Assembly: GCA_013368375.1 (NCBI GenBank)
Contig: JAACJP010000043.1
Coordinates: 329,080-393,079, forward strand
Origin: Tricholomella constricta
Taxonomy: Eukaryota > Basidiomycota > Agaricomycetes > Agaricales > Lyophyllaceae
Length of the DNA: 64,000 nucleotides
Direction: 5' to 3'
Shown: one piece after another, positions 36,506 to 48,194 of the stretch
How the letters are laid out: the number at the start of each line of letters is the position of its first letter
Position numbering within the stretch: position 1 is the first letter of the stretch
Notes under the pieces: model-generated
What the model saw: only the letters and a program-made list of their open reading frames with translations
The model's database searches: none
What the model was told of the DNA's origin: nothing
Made by a program: the position numbers and the translations under genes

Positions 36506-37867
36506 AGCTGAACCTAATCACTTTGAACTCGCGTGTACGTAGAAATCCGATGATGGTAAACATGTCACGTCACTGTGTTTTGCTTTACACTTGCCACCTC
36601 CACCATCGACATCCGTCAACGCAGGTCCAGAGTTTCAATTGTGTTGTATGCTTCTGCTCAATGCTCTCCTTGTACTGGGCAGGCCGCTCTATCCATCATG
36701 TATCTGAAGTTATGGTACACTGTATGAGTATCTCTGCCAGCAAACTTCGGGCATGCTACAACTCAGAGTGCATTCACACCTGGAACTCCAAGCACACAGG
36801 GCTCCTGAGGAGCTAGCAAGTATGTCTCTCGTGTTGATTACTCCAGGTCAAATATTCTAACCACAACTAATAGCACCAGACAACTTGCACATGTTCCCGC
36901 TCAAAATGCCACCGCCCGCTCAAAATGGATCCACCCATGGTTCGCGAAAGACGGTGTCGACACCTATCTCTGGCCCCTCTTCTCGCGCGGCCGAGGGCTG
37001 AGTTTCTGGCACAACACCAGGGGGGGGTGGCGACCCCGATGCCTCTGCAGTCACGTCCATCCTCAACGTAAAAAATACAAAGTCGGTCGCCAGCTTTGAC
37101 GCTGGGATAGCGTTCATACAGGGCATCACCGAGATAGCGAAAGCAGAAAAGGTGTGCCCAATTCTCCTCGCCTCAGTGGCCACGGATTGACGCCTAGGTT
37201 ACTACAGCACCCCCCAGTTCACCTCTCCCTCTTCCTCACCTACGACGAGACCGCTGCACTCGCCCTACGTACTCTAACACACTCCGCATCGCGCCCACCT
37301 TGGGTCCTCGCCCCTCCCACTACCGCCATTATCTCTGTGTAACACACCGCGACCTCCGCCTCGCCGCTCTCATTGACAACCTCTACTCTGCCCAATACAC
37401 CCCCTCCCCTGCCTCCCTCTGCTGCCTGCCCGTTGCTCGCAGCTGCCCCACCCTCGCCATCATATGCAAATTTTCAGTCTCCCCCCCAAACAACTCGCCC
37501 CGCATTGCTCCCTCTGCGGCGGCAGGCACTCTCTGTCCCCAACACCAGCCTGCACAACGTACCTACTATCAAAGCCAAATCCCATCACAAGGTCGAAACC
37601 AAATCAATCTCCCCCACAAGAGACGCACATCTTTGATCCCATACTGCAGATGCTGCCGCAAGCACCACGCGCTGATGAGCCGGTGCCCCAGCCAGCACAA
37701 ATTAACGCCTCCGCCCTCGCCATGCCCCAAGAGGCCTGCACTGGTTGCAGGACTGCCGGCAGCGCAGATCCCTGCGAGCAAGGCGGAGGCTTTGAAGCTC
37801 CCCTCCGGTTTGCTAATCTTACCTGTAATTCGTCGCAATGTAATTCTAGTGATTAAGTCCAGCCATT
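36506..37867. other. segment between inverted repeats, no clear gene
   Basis: Contains a plus-strand relic reading ILNVKNTKSVASFDAGIAFI around 37060-37130 with stops upstream, and a C-rich stretch (37190-37850) that is open in several frames because of composition. No family recognised. Confidence 0.35.
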
Positions 37868-38076
37868 CATTGCAAGTTCAAAGCCGAAAGATATCGTGAA
37901 TTTATTTGAAGGTGTTACAAGTTGGGGAATGCAGCGCCGAAACCTCACAAATGGGCTAAGAAGGAGTGCGGATGTGACAAATCCATCAAGAATTACCAGG
38001 CAGGCATCTGGGATTTCAAGGCAATCGAACTCACGACCTTAAATCCTGGCTGACACAAATGGCGCACCGTACATGA
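37868..38076 (-). repeat. SINE-like repeat, reverse copy
   Basis: Inverted copy of 36292-36505, with small differences (GAAATCCC for GAATCCC, GCGCTGC for GCACTGC). The two copies could form a hairpin with a 1.36-kb loop. Confidence 0.55.
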
Positions 38077-38333
38077 GGCATGTAAAAGAGGCCCTCCGGA
38101 TGCTTCATCCAGAGTCACACATCTTGTCACTCGAGGCGCGCACAGCAGGTTAGGGTCAGAGAAAATGGCTTTACCCAGGAAGCTGAGAAGACGGGAAGGA
38201 AGCTCAGAGATCAAACAGATGCACTGAAATCATTTTGAGGGACAGTTCATGATCGCAACCAAGCCATCAACATCTTTGATGGCGTCGAGTAAGACCCATT
38301 GTCTCTTCCCTCCCTGGGCAACCCCTGGGCCCT

Positions 38334-38715
38334 TATTACTTTCTTAACTCTACCCTCCCCCTCCGCCTCCCACTCCGACTCCGACTCCGGTCCCTCAGCA
38401 CTGCACGCGCTCCACACGTACCTCAAGCCACTCCTGCAAACCGCGCGCTCCGCATCAAAGAAGTAAAACCTCGAGCTGCCTGTCGAACGGGGGCGGGGCG
38501 GGGGAGATCGAAGAGACGATGATGTGTTATGCTTTGGGGGAGGCTGCGAGACGGCGGACGAGGACCTTTGGACGCGGGCCTCTGCGATTGTGGAGGGACA
38601 GGGACTGTGGGAGGATGAGAAGTGGAGGTTGGGGTGGCTTGAACAGATGGAAAGACGCGAGTGAGTGGATTGTCAACCCGATGACTTCCTATGGGTTAAC
38701 CAGTCTCCAGTTGTT
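38334..38715 (+). pseudogene. 5' fragment copied from the Sld3-like gene
   Basis: The sequence follows 40742-41330 through TTACTTTCTTAACTCTA, the exon-1 core (ACGTACCTCAAGCC.CTCCTG, GAACGGGGGCGGGG) and the donor GAGTGAGTG to the intron acceptor CTCCAG. A deletion removes the start-codon region, TAC has become TAA (AAGAAGTAAAAC), and later changes break the frame. Only the first exon and intron were copied, so it is a truncated duplicate without function. Confidence 0.75.
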
Positions 38716-38845
38716 TAGAGATGTTTGGCAAAGGCCTTAGCAGCTCTGGTAGTAAGGTCGAAGAAATACGTCTCTTTTCGCCGTCTGCGCTCTCAACCAA
38801 GTCCGGTCAAATGATCAACTTGGCCATTTCCAGCGTCATCCCGCC

Positions 38846-39968
38846 ATGGGCAAAAAGCGCGTAGCATTCACTGCCGCTGCTTCTACTTTGAAGCAGAAAG
38901 ACACACCAGCGCCATCTACGCCTCCGTCTCGGTTCAAACCTCAGGCGAAATGGCTGAGCACTCCCGCCAGACGAGTGCGAACTTATTCCTCCATCCCGAC
39001 CACCACGAAAGAAAGGCTTCACGCATTGGACTCTGGACGGTGCCTTATCACGTCTGAGAATATGCCCACTGCATCGCAACAGGCAGTCCATATAGTTGCC
39101 CCCAAAACCCCGACGAAAGACGTCTGTTCTTGTTTTATGTTTATTCTTACATATCATTAACTATTAACTACTCGAAATCTCAGGTTAACAAGATCCAGAT
39201 GATGTGGAATACATCCGCTTTGAATCTAGATTCGACGAAGAACATAGTGACATGTATTTTCGTCCCTTTGTTTCTGGTTGCCCACCCTTATCTTCTGCAG
39301 TACGCGCCGATTGGCGTCTATCGTACGACCATGGCGACTGGGCATTCGTTCCTACCGCTCAAACTCTCCAAAGAATCATGAAGCACAAGGCGACCAGCTA
39401 CGCCGAGGTATGCTTGTCAGGCCTACAGTAACCTTTTACGTCTATTCTTACCGAAACTCCCAGCCTTATCCCGGTTTCGATCCGAACGAATTGCAACACT
39501 ACGTGTTCGTGCCACTTCCATTCTTTTGACGACATTATATCCTTCGGCAAATGACGGAATTTAACGAGGACCAAGATGACTGGAGCGAAGGTGAGGAGCA
39601 TGATGATGATGATGACAGTGGGGGACATGGGGTCGAGGTGGAGGATAACGGAGACGAGCAAGGAGAAGAAGAAGGTGGAGAGGAAAGCAAGGGGAGCGGA
39701 GATGTGCGAGATATGGTGGACATCGAGGACGGCAATGCCACCCTCCACATAACGCCCTTTTCCGGGTTTCCGCTTCTTGAACACCACTCCCATCCGTATT
39801 TCGTCATCTTCAATGCTCTACCCAAATTACAAGAGCACATGCTGCAGCTGCGCCCAGAGGACCTTGAGCTGTTGGACCATATGTCCGAGATCGATGCTAT
39901 CTGGAGATCACGACTGCTAAAACGGCCCTCGTCATCTACACTGGGCAAGCGGTACAGGCCACCCCCTC

Positions 39969-39999
<31 letters not shown>

Positions 40000-40501
40000 C
40001 CATAATGACAAACGCATGACCAGAGCGGCTACGAAACGTCCTAACTTAGGGCTGGCTGGCACTGATCGAACTAAGACCCGCGGCACGGACGTCGGTAAAG
40101 GAAAAGGAAAAGGAAAAGGAAAAGGAAAAGGAAAAGGAAAAGGAAAAGCAACTAAAAGACTTACCGAAAGTGTGCTAGCTCTGCCTCAAGAATCCCCATA
40201 TCCCACCCCTCTCTCACTGCGCAATCTTCCACCACGAAGGCCGCTGCTTGCCAAGTCTTCTTATTTGATGATCCTTCGGCAGTTGCTGCGTGGGCTGCCG
40301 CAGCTGCCGTTGCTGGGCCACCTGAGTTTGCGGATGAAGCAGTGATTTCGTCTGACGAGGAGCCCGCCCGCCCGCCTATCCAAGAGTGGAGCCGGTGGCA
40401 TGTCCCGTACAAACAACCTAAAGAACGAGCGAGATTTTGCAGTTCCGATTGGCCCATGTATCTTTACTCGTTCCCTCTCTGGATGCCGTGTAAGGAATGA
40501 C
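38846..40501 (+). pseudogene. HNH-nuclease-family gene with an internal TGA
   Basis: Exons 38846-39121, 39184-39253, 39301-39407 and 39464 onward join in frame. The first encodes GRCLITSENMPTASQQAVHI, the C...H pattern of fungal HNH_2-type domains, followed by VNKIQMMWNTSALNLDSTKN and LRADWRLSYDHGDWAFVPT, a layout seen in many agaricomycete HNH proteins. In-frame TGA at 39527-39529 cuts the protein after VFVPLPFF, and the same frame reopens through an acidic segment and HITPFSGFPLLEHHSHPYF. A (GGAAAA)n tract follows. The likely C-terminus (WSRWHVPYKQPKERARF...LWMPCKE) is in another frame reached by an intron or shift near 40095-40160. Function unknown. Catalytic competence is doubtful. Confidence 0.55.
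40097..40148 (+). repeat. (GGAAAA)n microsatellite
   Basis: About nine hexamer units encode alternating Gly-Lys in the HNH-family frame. The unit is a multiple of three, so length change would not break the frame. Confidence 0.9.
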
Positions 40502-40955
40502 GACATCTTAATATTAGACCTAGTTTGGACCCACAGCGATTTATACCGGCATTACGAATTGCATTCTATATGGTATGAATACAGGTTCAGGCTGTGAAAA
40601 GCTAAAGTACATTGTGTTCCTGATGCAGCTGCGAGCTTGGTGCTGACGGTCGAGATGAAAGTCCCGGAAGGCACTCGAATATAACAAACGTTCCCTGTCT
40701 CCATCCAGATCGAACAATCTTGTCAATGGTCTCCACCCCGCATTACTTTCTTAACTCTAACACAAGAGCCAACTGGACTATGTACAACTCAAGCAAAGTC
40801 GCTTTCCAATGACTTTCCATTCGATCTGGAAAATGAATCCGACGACCAATTCGTCGTCCGGACCTACCTCCAATTCCTCTGGCTACCAGAGGCAAGTACC
40901 ATGTCCGACGCGTTTTCTGTTCTAATTCCGTATCTAACAATTCAATTAGTCGATA
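40502..40955. other. promoter side of the Sld3-like gene
   Basis: No gene seen. It includes the second copy of the 27-bp word shared with 19298-19324 (at 40663-40690). From about 40742 on it is the source of the copied fragment at 38334. Confidence 0.4.
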
Positions 40956-42495
40956 ATGGCCTTGAAGCTTCTCGTACCCTCCCTTCTACGCGTCCCTTCC
41001 GATTCCGCCGACCACTCAGCGCCGCACACGTACCTCAAGCCCCTCCTGCAAACCGCGCGCTCCGCATCAAAGAAGTACAACCTCGAGCTGCCGCAGATTC
41101 TTTCGAACGGGGGCGGGGCGGGAGAGATCGAAGAGACGGTGATGTGGTATGCTTTGAGCTACGAAACGGCGGACGAGGACGTTTGGACGCGGACCACTGC
41201 GATTGGCGAAGGACCTTGGGTGGACGATAAATGGAGATCGAAATGGCTTGAACGGATGGAACGGCGCGAGTGAGTGAGTGAATTGCCTCACCCAATGACT
41301 TCCCTTGAATCGACCCGTCTCCAGGTATCAGATCCAAATTCTACTCTACTTGCTGGAGCTGTCCCTTCCAGGGCCTCCTCTGCCACCGCCATCGCCATCG
41401 CCGGAGAAAGGGAAAGGGAAAGGGAAAGGGAAGATAGCCCAGGAAGAGATCAATATTGGACGCCCTCCCGAAGAGTGTCTGGAGATCTTCATGGACAAGC
41501 TTTCAATGTGGCAGCTAATGGAAGGCCTGGAAAATGTCGCAAAACCTCTTGACACATCCTTCAAAGAAAAACCATTAGATTGGATCCAAACATTCTTCGA
41601 AGAAGTCGTCAAACCCCAGTAAGTACGTCCAAACCGCATCTCTCGCAACTCCCCGGCCCTCAACATTTCTGGCCCCCCGGACAGGTTCGAAACACAACTC
41701 CCGGAGTTATGTACACTAATGCGATCCAAAATCTTCCCCCAGTCCCTTTTCTCGTCTCCTTCCTCAGGCTCATCCACCCGCTCCCCCTCCTCCTCCTCCT
41801 CCTCTCGCGCCACCTCCCCAGCACGCCAGCCCTCCCCTGCACCGTCCAACAACAACAACACAAGCTCAAAGGCCCGACTCCTCGTACGGGACTGTGACCG
41901 CTCGCGCTCTCTCTCCGTCTCTCTGGCACAAGAGCGGGAGCGGGAACGGGAGCGCAGCGTCACGACCTTGGTGCCCAAAAAACGAGTGTTGAACCGCGAA
42001 GTCAGCATGTCCCGCGCTTTCAAACCTAACTCCAAGGCGCGCCCGTCGCAGGAGGAGGAGGAGGCGGAGGAGGGGGAGAACGTATCCAAAGCCGGGGCCA
42101 GGCGGAAAGGGGGGCAAAGAATGAGGGGGGCAAAGAAAGAGCCCACCACTACGACCAAGGATGAGGGTGTTTTGCTTGTGGAGGCGACGCCTACCAGACC
42201 TAAATTTGCCAGGTCGCAATCGAGTTTCTTGGTGAACGAGATTGCCGATGGGACTGGGACTCGTTCTCGTACTCGGAGCTTCTCCTTCCAGGCGTCCCTG
42301 GGTACGAAGGATGATGATACCGACGATGACATTGATAATGGTGGTGACGAGGATGAGGATGAATGGCGCCTGCCCGGCTCGAGTTCCCCGGGTGTTCTGC
42401 CGTTGAAGCGTGGTAGGCATAGGCACGTTGGCGATGCTCAAGCTGCTGGGGTCTTGGTGGATTGTACCCCGACCAAACGTTCTCGACTTCGTTGA
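40956..42495 (+). CDS. DNA replication regulator Sld3-like protein
   Basis: Three exons (40956-41269, 41325-41618, 41685-42495) join to 472 aa. The first half is ordered: ETVMWYALSYETADEDVW, then ERMERREYQIQILLYLLELS, CLEIFMDKLSMWQLMEGLEN, WIQTFFEEVVKPQF and LPELCTLMRSKIFP. The pattern R-E-x-Q-x-Q-x-L-L, a D-(K/R)-L-x-x-W helix and F-x-E-x-V-x-P ahead of LPE resembles the Sld3/Treslin core, which brings Cdc45 to MCM at replication origins. The second half is Ser-rich, basic and acidic by turns, with several (S/T)P sites, and ends VDCTPTKRSRLR. The Sld3 call rests on remembered pattern only. A basidiomycete-specific nuclear protein is the alternative. A copied, broken first exon lies 2.6 kb upstream. 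Confidence 0.5.
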
Positions 42496-42753
42496 TTAGA
42501 TCCATGGCCGATAAATTCGGGGTTCCCTGGACCGTTACTAGAATGACTAGGTCTTAAAGGCAGCCATGGCTCGTGTCCTCCGCGCGTCTGACACTCCTCA
42601 CTCCTCGTGGCAACCAGTCTCGTAGCCTCGAGCACGAACTACGCAAGAACCAGCATATTTGCTCATTCGCAAAACACCAAAACACAACTCACATGAATCA
42701 ATCGCAACTAACAACATATCTACCTACCCCCCTCACACAACACCTCCACCTAT

Positions 42754-43767
42754 TCACTTACAACTCTCCGAATCATCCGCCGGATAAACCGCCGGGAGCG
42801 AATTATAAACCCCATGCGCATCCTCGACCTCCTTCAGCTCCTTCCTAAACGCCTTCTTCACCTGCTCCACAAAGTTCTGGTCCTCGCGGCGCCTGATATA
42901 CCCATTATAATACGTCGCCTCCGCCGAGCTTATCTCCTCCCGCACACGGAACAGCTGCACCGTCGTCTCCAGCCCCAGCCGCGCCGCCTCGGCCGTGGTG
43001 AGCGGCGCCGAGCGCTTCACGAGCTCGTGGTACCCCGATAACAACCATTCGGGGACTTTGTACGCCTTGGCGAGGAGGACCTTTTCTACGGGGTCGGTAG
43101 AGGCGGAGGCGGAGGCGGAGGTGGAGGTGGAGGTGGAGGTGGAGGAGGAGGAGGAGGTGGGGGAGGAGAGCCTGGCGATGGCGAGCTGCCGGATGTTGCG
43201 GAAGCTCCACATTGTGGAGAGCTTGAGCGCGGCGACCCAGTCTTTGCGCGGCAGTGTCACTTCGCCACCCAGGTGCGGCATTTGGCTGGCCCGGAAATGA
43301 AAATGGAGTCGGCGGCGGCGGGTGGCGGCGTCAGGGTGGGATTGGGGAGAGGAAAGAGGAAGGTGAGAGGAAAGACTCACAGGGGGTACATTACTCGCAG
43401 GAGACCTTTAAAGTCTGCTCTTGAGATGCCTTGGAGGACGAAGGGCGAGGCGTCGCTTGAGCCCTCTTGGGATTTGCCTTGGCCGGGTGGGAGGGAGAAC
43501 GTGGTTGAGAAGATGTCGGACGCGGAGGCGAAGTAGTGGCGCGGTACACTGAACAGGTGGCCTTCGACCTACTTGGTGCGTGGGCGCCGTGATAAGCGAG
43601 CGAGCCACTTTTGGTTGATGCGTGGTCAATTGGATGTGTGGAACGTATATACGTACGAGAAAGATTATGGGTTCCAGGTAATACTCGTCATCGTGAGGAA
43701 CCTTCTTGGCGTTGTTGATATGAGGCGCTGCAGTGCTGGTGCTGGTGGATGCTGATGACGACGTCAT
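42754..43767 (-). CDS. BTB/POZ-domain protein
   Basis: Three exons (43657-43767, 43381-43568, 42754-43285) join to 276 aa. The BTB fold is visible in order: PHDDEYYLEPIIFL, VEGHLFSVPRHYFASASDIF, ISRADFKGLLRVMYPL across an intron, KDWVAALKLSTMWSFRNIRQ, a Ser/Thr/Ala linker, then DPVEKVLLAKAYKVPEWLLS and GYHELVKRSAPLTTAEAARL. This is the standard organisation of the large BTB family of mushroom fungi, which mediates protein-protein contact and whose partners are mostly unknown. The linker (SSSSSTSTSTSTSASASAS) comes from a GGAGGC/GGAGGT-type repeat at about 43100-43160. No disruptions. Confidence 0.85.
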
Positions 43768-44308
43768 CCTTACGAATCGATAGGATCAGCGAGAGATGTT
43801 AGGATGCATATGCATGACTGTCTGCGGTGCATTACCTATGATTTCGTTATTAAGTTGTCGTACGAGGTTGTTCTTTCCGTACGCCTGGTGCGCTGGATAC
43901 TTAAGCTTGTCCGTAAACCAAGTCGAGTCTCAATATCAATGTCAGACGAGTCTGAATTGAATTCTGATCAGCCAAGGTTTGCGTGACCTAAATACAATTG
44001 CTTGTGCAGCCTAAAAAGGGAATTCTACGCGTCGCGTCGCGTATCATGTCAGCTAATGAGCGTGCGTCGAAAACTCCCAAGTATATCAGCTACAGTCTCA
44101 ATTCATGCGGAGATTTCCTTTACAACAATCATGAGACTTTGTCCAGTCGACTTCACCAGCACGTTGTTGTGTCAGAATGACAGCAGTTACACATGAACGC
44201 GCGGGTATTTTGAGGACGATATCGATAGTCGCCAGGGGAAGCTCATGATCAAGTCAAGTCAACATTTCTAGATATACTTTCTTCACTTTTCAGGGATTGC
44301 AGGAGGGG
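43768..44308. other. intergenic, no gene seen
   Basis: Divergent/terminal spacer between the BTB gene start and the 3' end of the binding-protein relic. Only short frames, none protein-like. Confidence 0.5.
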
Positions 44309-45728
44309 TCAAATATGTATTACCATTGGGTTAGCACACGTTGCCTCTCCCTTGGTCACTGATGCCTGCGAATACAACACCTCTCCAAACTTCTCGAACC
44401 CCTTGATGACCTCCTGGCCTCCGTCCTCTGACGACCCACTCCATAAACGCTTCCCCCACCTCCATCTCCGCCCCCGCCCCCGCCCCCGCCCCGCGCCCCA
44501 GCAGCACATGTGCGGGGTTCAGGAGCGGGTCCTTAGCATTGTCCGAGCCGGCTTTGAATATGGAGAGCTGGGAGGTGATGTAGGCGGGCGAGGAGAGCCA
44601 GGTGCCGCGGCCGGTGAGCGTGTATTCGGAGAGGAGGGAGGCGGCTTCAAGGGCTTGGAGAACCGCGGGTACTGGTGGTACCATTTTGAGTAGGCGAGTC
44701 CCCATGGGACCTTTTGAGATTGATGGCGCTCGGGTTAGTATGTAATCCGGTTTCTTTTGGAGCAGGGCGAGGCAGGGCAGGGCAGGGGAGGGGGGGGGGG
44801 GAGGGAGGACGTACTTGACCTATGGTGATAAAGAGCTCGGATTCTTTGATGTTCGTCGCGCTTTTATCGAATCGGGAGAGGAATCGGATGGCCGGGCGCT
44901 TTGCAGGATCAGGTGGCGTCCAAATCAAAAAAAAAAAAAAACCAAATGAGGTATTGCCTTGCCTTGCCTTCAAGGACGAAGGATATCGATACATGGCCAA
45001 AGCTGACTGACATTAACATCTGCATTCCCACCCCCGACGATCTTATTGAACATCGTCAACACGTCGTCCCCCTCCTTATCTAGGTCTGCGGGGTTGGATT
45101 TAGGGCCTACAACCATAAAATGGTCCTGATAATAATGGCCGGGGTCTGTAAGGATTTGTTCTCGCAGAAGGACATTTTAGCGTAGCTTACACGAAATCCG
45201 TATACCCTCTTGGATGCCAATTTGCTATCCATGAGCTGCTTCTCCGCAGCCTCGTTGTACCTCACCGCAACGTCCACAGAGCCCGCCGCGAGGTAACCCC
45301 AGGCTCTCCGTCGTGTCGCCCAGGTACCATCCAACCTCCAAAGGACACTCAACACCAACACGCAAGGATGATGATAGTGTGGGAGACGATGCATGATGAT
45401 GCGTAATGCGTACTTTGAAGGGCTCCACTGTCCCAAGGTCGGACACACAGTGTTGTATGAACGCGTTTGCCCATTCGCCGATCAGCCCCGACTGTCCAGC
45501 CCCGCCGTTCGCGATGCGGAGTTTGATCTCTGTCGCGGCGGGGTAGCCACCGTTGTAGGTGGCTTGTGGTACGAGAACCGCGCCCGAGCCCGAGTCCTTC
45601 ACGGCAAGGACGCCCTCGGGATTGATGCTGATCATGAGGATTATTATGCTTACTTTGAACGATGGACATGGATGATGGTATACCACGATTATGACGAACC
45701 TTATTATCGCCTGGTTCTCGATTGACAT
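44309..45728 (-). pseudogene. TupA-like (PBP type II) solute-binding protein relic
   Basis: The family resembles bacterial tungstate-binding TupA and occurs in fungi as secreted or surface proteins of unclear substrate. Seen in order: ATYNGGYPAATEIKLRIANG with GQSGLIGEWANAFIQ, WYLGDTTESLG, YLAAGSVDVAVRYNEAAEKQ, DHFMVVGPKSNPADLDKEGD, RFLSRFDKSATNIKESELFI, PWGLAYSKWYHQYPRF, QALEAASLLSEYTLTGRGTW, DPLLNPAHVLLG, and GGQEVIKGFEKFGEVLY. Frame changes separate TESLG from YLAAG (about 45290), YPRF from QALEAA (about 44665) and FMEWVV from EDGGQEV (about 44430). Normal introns persist elsewhere. Three independent shifts make loss of function likely. Confidence 0.75.
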
Positions 45729-46360
45729 GATGGGCGTGGGCGTGGGCTGGGCGTGTCAATGGGCGTTCAAGCTCAAGCTCAAGCTCAAGTTTGGCGCTCG
45801 ATGTTTAATGACGTTCAATTTGCGGAGGCTTGATTGATAAACTGACGAAATACAAGGCGGGTCCCCAATTCGTCGTATCTCGTCGATGATTGAACGGGAT
45901 GGAACAGAGTAAAAACGAGTGCGTAATAATAGATTCTAAAGGAAGCCTGGAGCTCGTTATCGATGAACTGACCGTCGAAGATCTCGAATGACAAAGGACA
46001 ATTGAAGGCCTGGTATGGGAAGCATTCCGGTACGCAGCCAGTCACGAGAAGAAAATTAGGCACCCAGAATGTCTCTCTTCAAAGCAAGTGATGTTTTTCT
46101 GGAAAGGTCAAGCTTAGCTTAGTCAATGTCCATCTGTGAACGGCCCGCGACAGCCAATAGTTGGGCAAGGACAGCATGATGTGGTTGGCTTCTCGGAGTG
46201 GCTGGCTAAGACTAGAACGTGCCTTGGATCCGAGATCCAACAAGATGTACGTTCTACCAAAAGAAGTTTGATACTCAAAAAGATCATGATCAACGGCGCA
46301 TGACAGAAGAACAAATCCAGGCTTGCATAGGAAATACAACGTTCGCGTTCGCGCTCGCCG
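45729..46360. other. intergenic, no gene seen
   Basis: About 630 bp with a short AGCTCA tandem (45768-45790). It holds the upstream region of the TupA-like relic and the 3' flank of RPP1. No recognisable coding signal. Confidence 0.5.
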
Positions 46361-47815
46361 TTACCCCTGCGCGAGTTGGTCGCCCTTGTCCTTGTTCTTT
46401 CTCCGTCTTTTCTTCTGGACATCGCCCGTTCCCGTCCCCGTTCCCGGCGTCGACCCCGCTGGCCCGGCGGCTTCAGCTTCCTCTGCACGAGGCCGCTTCT
46501 TTACGGGCTGAGAAGAACCACCACCAGATGACACAGCTGCAGAATCGGCTGGAGTCAAATCTCCCGAACTCGCTGTCTGGGGCTCTGCAGTAACCTCGAT
46601 TGGCGGTGTCGAAAGCTCTGTTCCTTCAGGAATGATAACGGTAGGCTCCGAAAATACTGCACGGTAGGTATTCCGCGTCTCTGTTGCGCATTCAATCAAT
46701 ATTAGCGAAGCGACTCTGACATACCGGATGACGGAACTTACGAGCTCGTAAAACCAACGATTTCGGGACCTTTGTCAGACTGGCGTGTGCGACATCTTGA
46801 GCAAGACCAAGCAGCGTGATCCTAGCAGTATCTTTCAGTCGTGAAATCAAAAAGCAAAATTGAGGAATCGAGGCTGCGACATACAGATTCCCAACGTCCG
46901 CGGGAGCTCTAAGATCCGCCTCCGAAACCACCCCCCCACTAACAATCACATTCCTCCCTTTTGTGACACGTACCAGCTCCTTCGCCGCCGCCCACCAATT
47001 CCTCTTCGCCCCCGCCCCATTCTCCGCTGCACCCGCGCTCACCAGGACGGGGTCGTTCTCGCCGCCCAGGGCGCCGACGTAGCTGATCTCAAAGACGGCG
47101 CCGTTCTTGATGGCGGTGCGGACGAGGGTGTGTTTGAGGTGGAAGGCGAGGCGGGGGAGCGTCAGGGGAAGGGCGATGATGTGTGCTGTTAGTGGGGAGG
47201 GCATGGAGTGCGTCAGGCAGGCGAGGGAGAAGGATGCTTGGGTTAGGGGGATGAGACCGATTAGGTCGTAGGAGGGGAACAAGGAGGCGTTTGCGTTCGT
47301 CTACGAAATCAAAACGAAAACGAAAACGAAAACGAAAAACGTCAAAGTTTAGTGGGGAGGATAATAGATAGAATAGCAAGGGTGCTTACGAGCCCAAACC
47401 CCTTCTCACTATCTTCATCCAGGATGATACTCAGCCTCTTCAGATAAACAATCCCAGGCCGCCTCCGGAGCTGGCGCACGAGGCTGTCTGCGGTGTTCAC
47501 ATGTATCTTCGGATCCACCTTTTTATGGACGACCTGGTTGAACGCGATGACCGTGTATCCTACTTGGCGATAATAAAAGTTAAGATTGAGATGGTCATCA
47601 CCCCCAATCCAATCGAGTTCACACAACTCACAACGAACGAGGAGGTCGACGCGGGCTTCGACTCCGCTGAGTTGGGATGCGGAGAATAATGGGACGGACG
47701 AGGAGGAGGAGGAGGGTGGTGGTGGTTGTTGTTGCTTTCCTTTTCCTTTTTTTGAAGGCCCTTGAGCTGAGGTTTGTGCGACGTTGGGAATGGGTACGTT
47801 GAGGTCGAAATACAT
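46361..47815 (-). CDS. RPP1: RNase P/MRP protein subunit p30 (Rpp1/Rpp30)
   Basis: Subunit of nuclear RNase P (5' end maturation of tRNA) and RNase MRP (rRNA processing). Five exons (47632-47815, 47390-47562, 46885-47300, 46742-46821, 46361-46680) join to 390 aa. The start MYFDLNVPIPN is the family N-terminus. Further landmarks are LGYTVIAFNQVVHKKVDPK, YLKRLSIILDEDSEKGFGL, LTAHIIALPLTLPRLAFHLK, HTLVRTAIKNGAVFEISYVG, NVIVSGGVVSEADLRAPADV and VPKSLVLRAQTRNTYRAVFS, together the PHP-like TIM-barrel of p30. The C-terminus is Ser/Pro-rich and ends in a basic VQKKRRRKNKDKG tail fit for nuclear import. A Ser run sits near residue 35. No disruptions. Confidence 0.93.
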
Positions 47816-48194
47816 GGCGGGACCTGAAGTAGAGTGACTGAGGTAATAATATCGGCTCGATACTGATTGGGGTGAACTAAAAAAATAAAATAAAAAATAA
47901 AAAAATAAAATCGCAAAAAGAAGGAAAGTTTCTTGACCGTTTCACTCCACATTCGCTGTACAGATACTGCTTCCCTCTCGGCATCTATTCGTCTCGCAAA
48001 ACCTGTGTCAGGTGGATGAAACGAGCCCAAAATCGCCCCCGTCGCCTTGAATTTCCCAAAAAGGCGTGGGAACAGATCTCGTGAATTGATTTTCACAACT
48101 TTCATCGTTGTCTTCGTCGTTCCCCTTATATATCAGCATCTCAACAACCTAAGGCGGTTCAGTCATGACCACAAGAAAAGTAAGCTTTCACTTT
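47816..48194. other. RPP1 upstream region
   Basis: An AT-rich A/AAAT run at 47879-47910 precedes a minus-strand open stretch (MKVVKINSRDLFPRLFGKFK at 48105) of unknown nature, perhaps the 5' end of a divergent unannotated transcript. The copia LTR starts at 48195. Confidence 0.35.

Noticed and set aside
37300..37899. 199-codon plus frame
   Set aside because: C-rich stretch open in three frames with no motif. Composition explains it.
40097..40148. CRISPR-like array
   Set aside because: A continuous hexamer microsatellite without spacers, in a eukaryotic gene.
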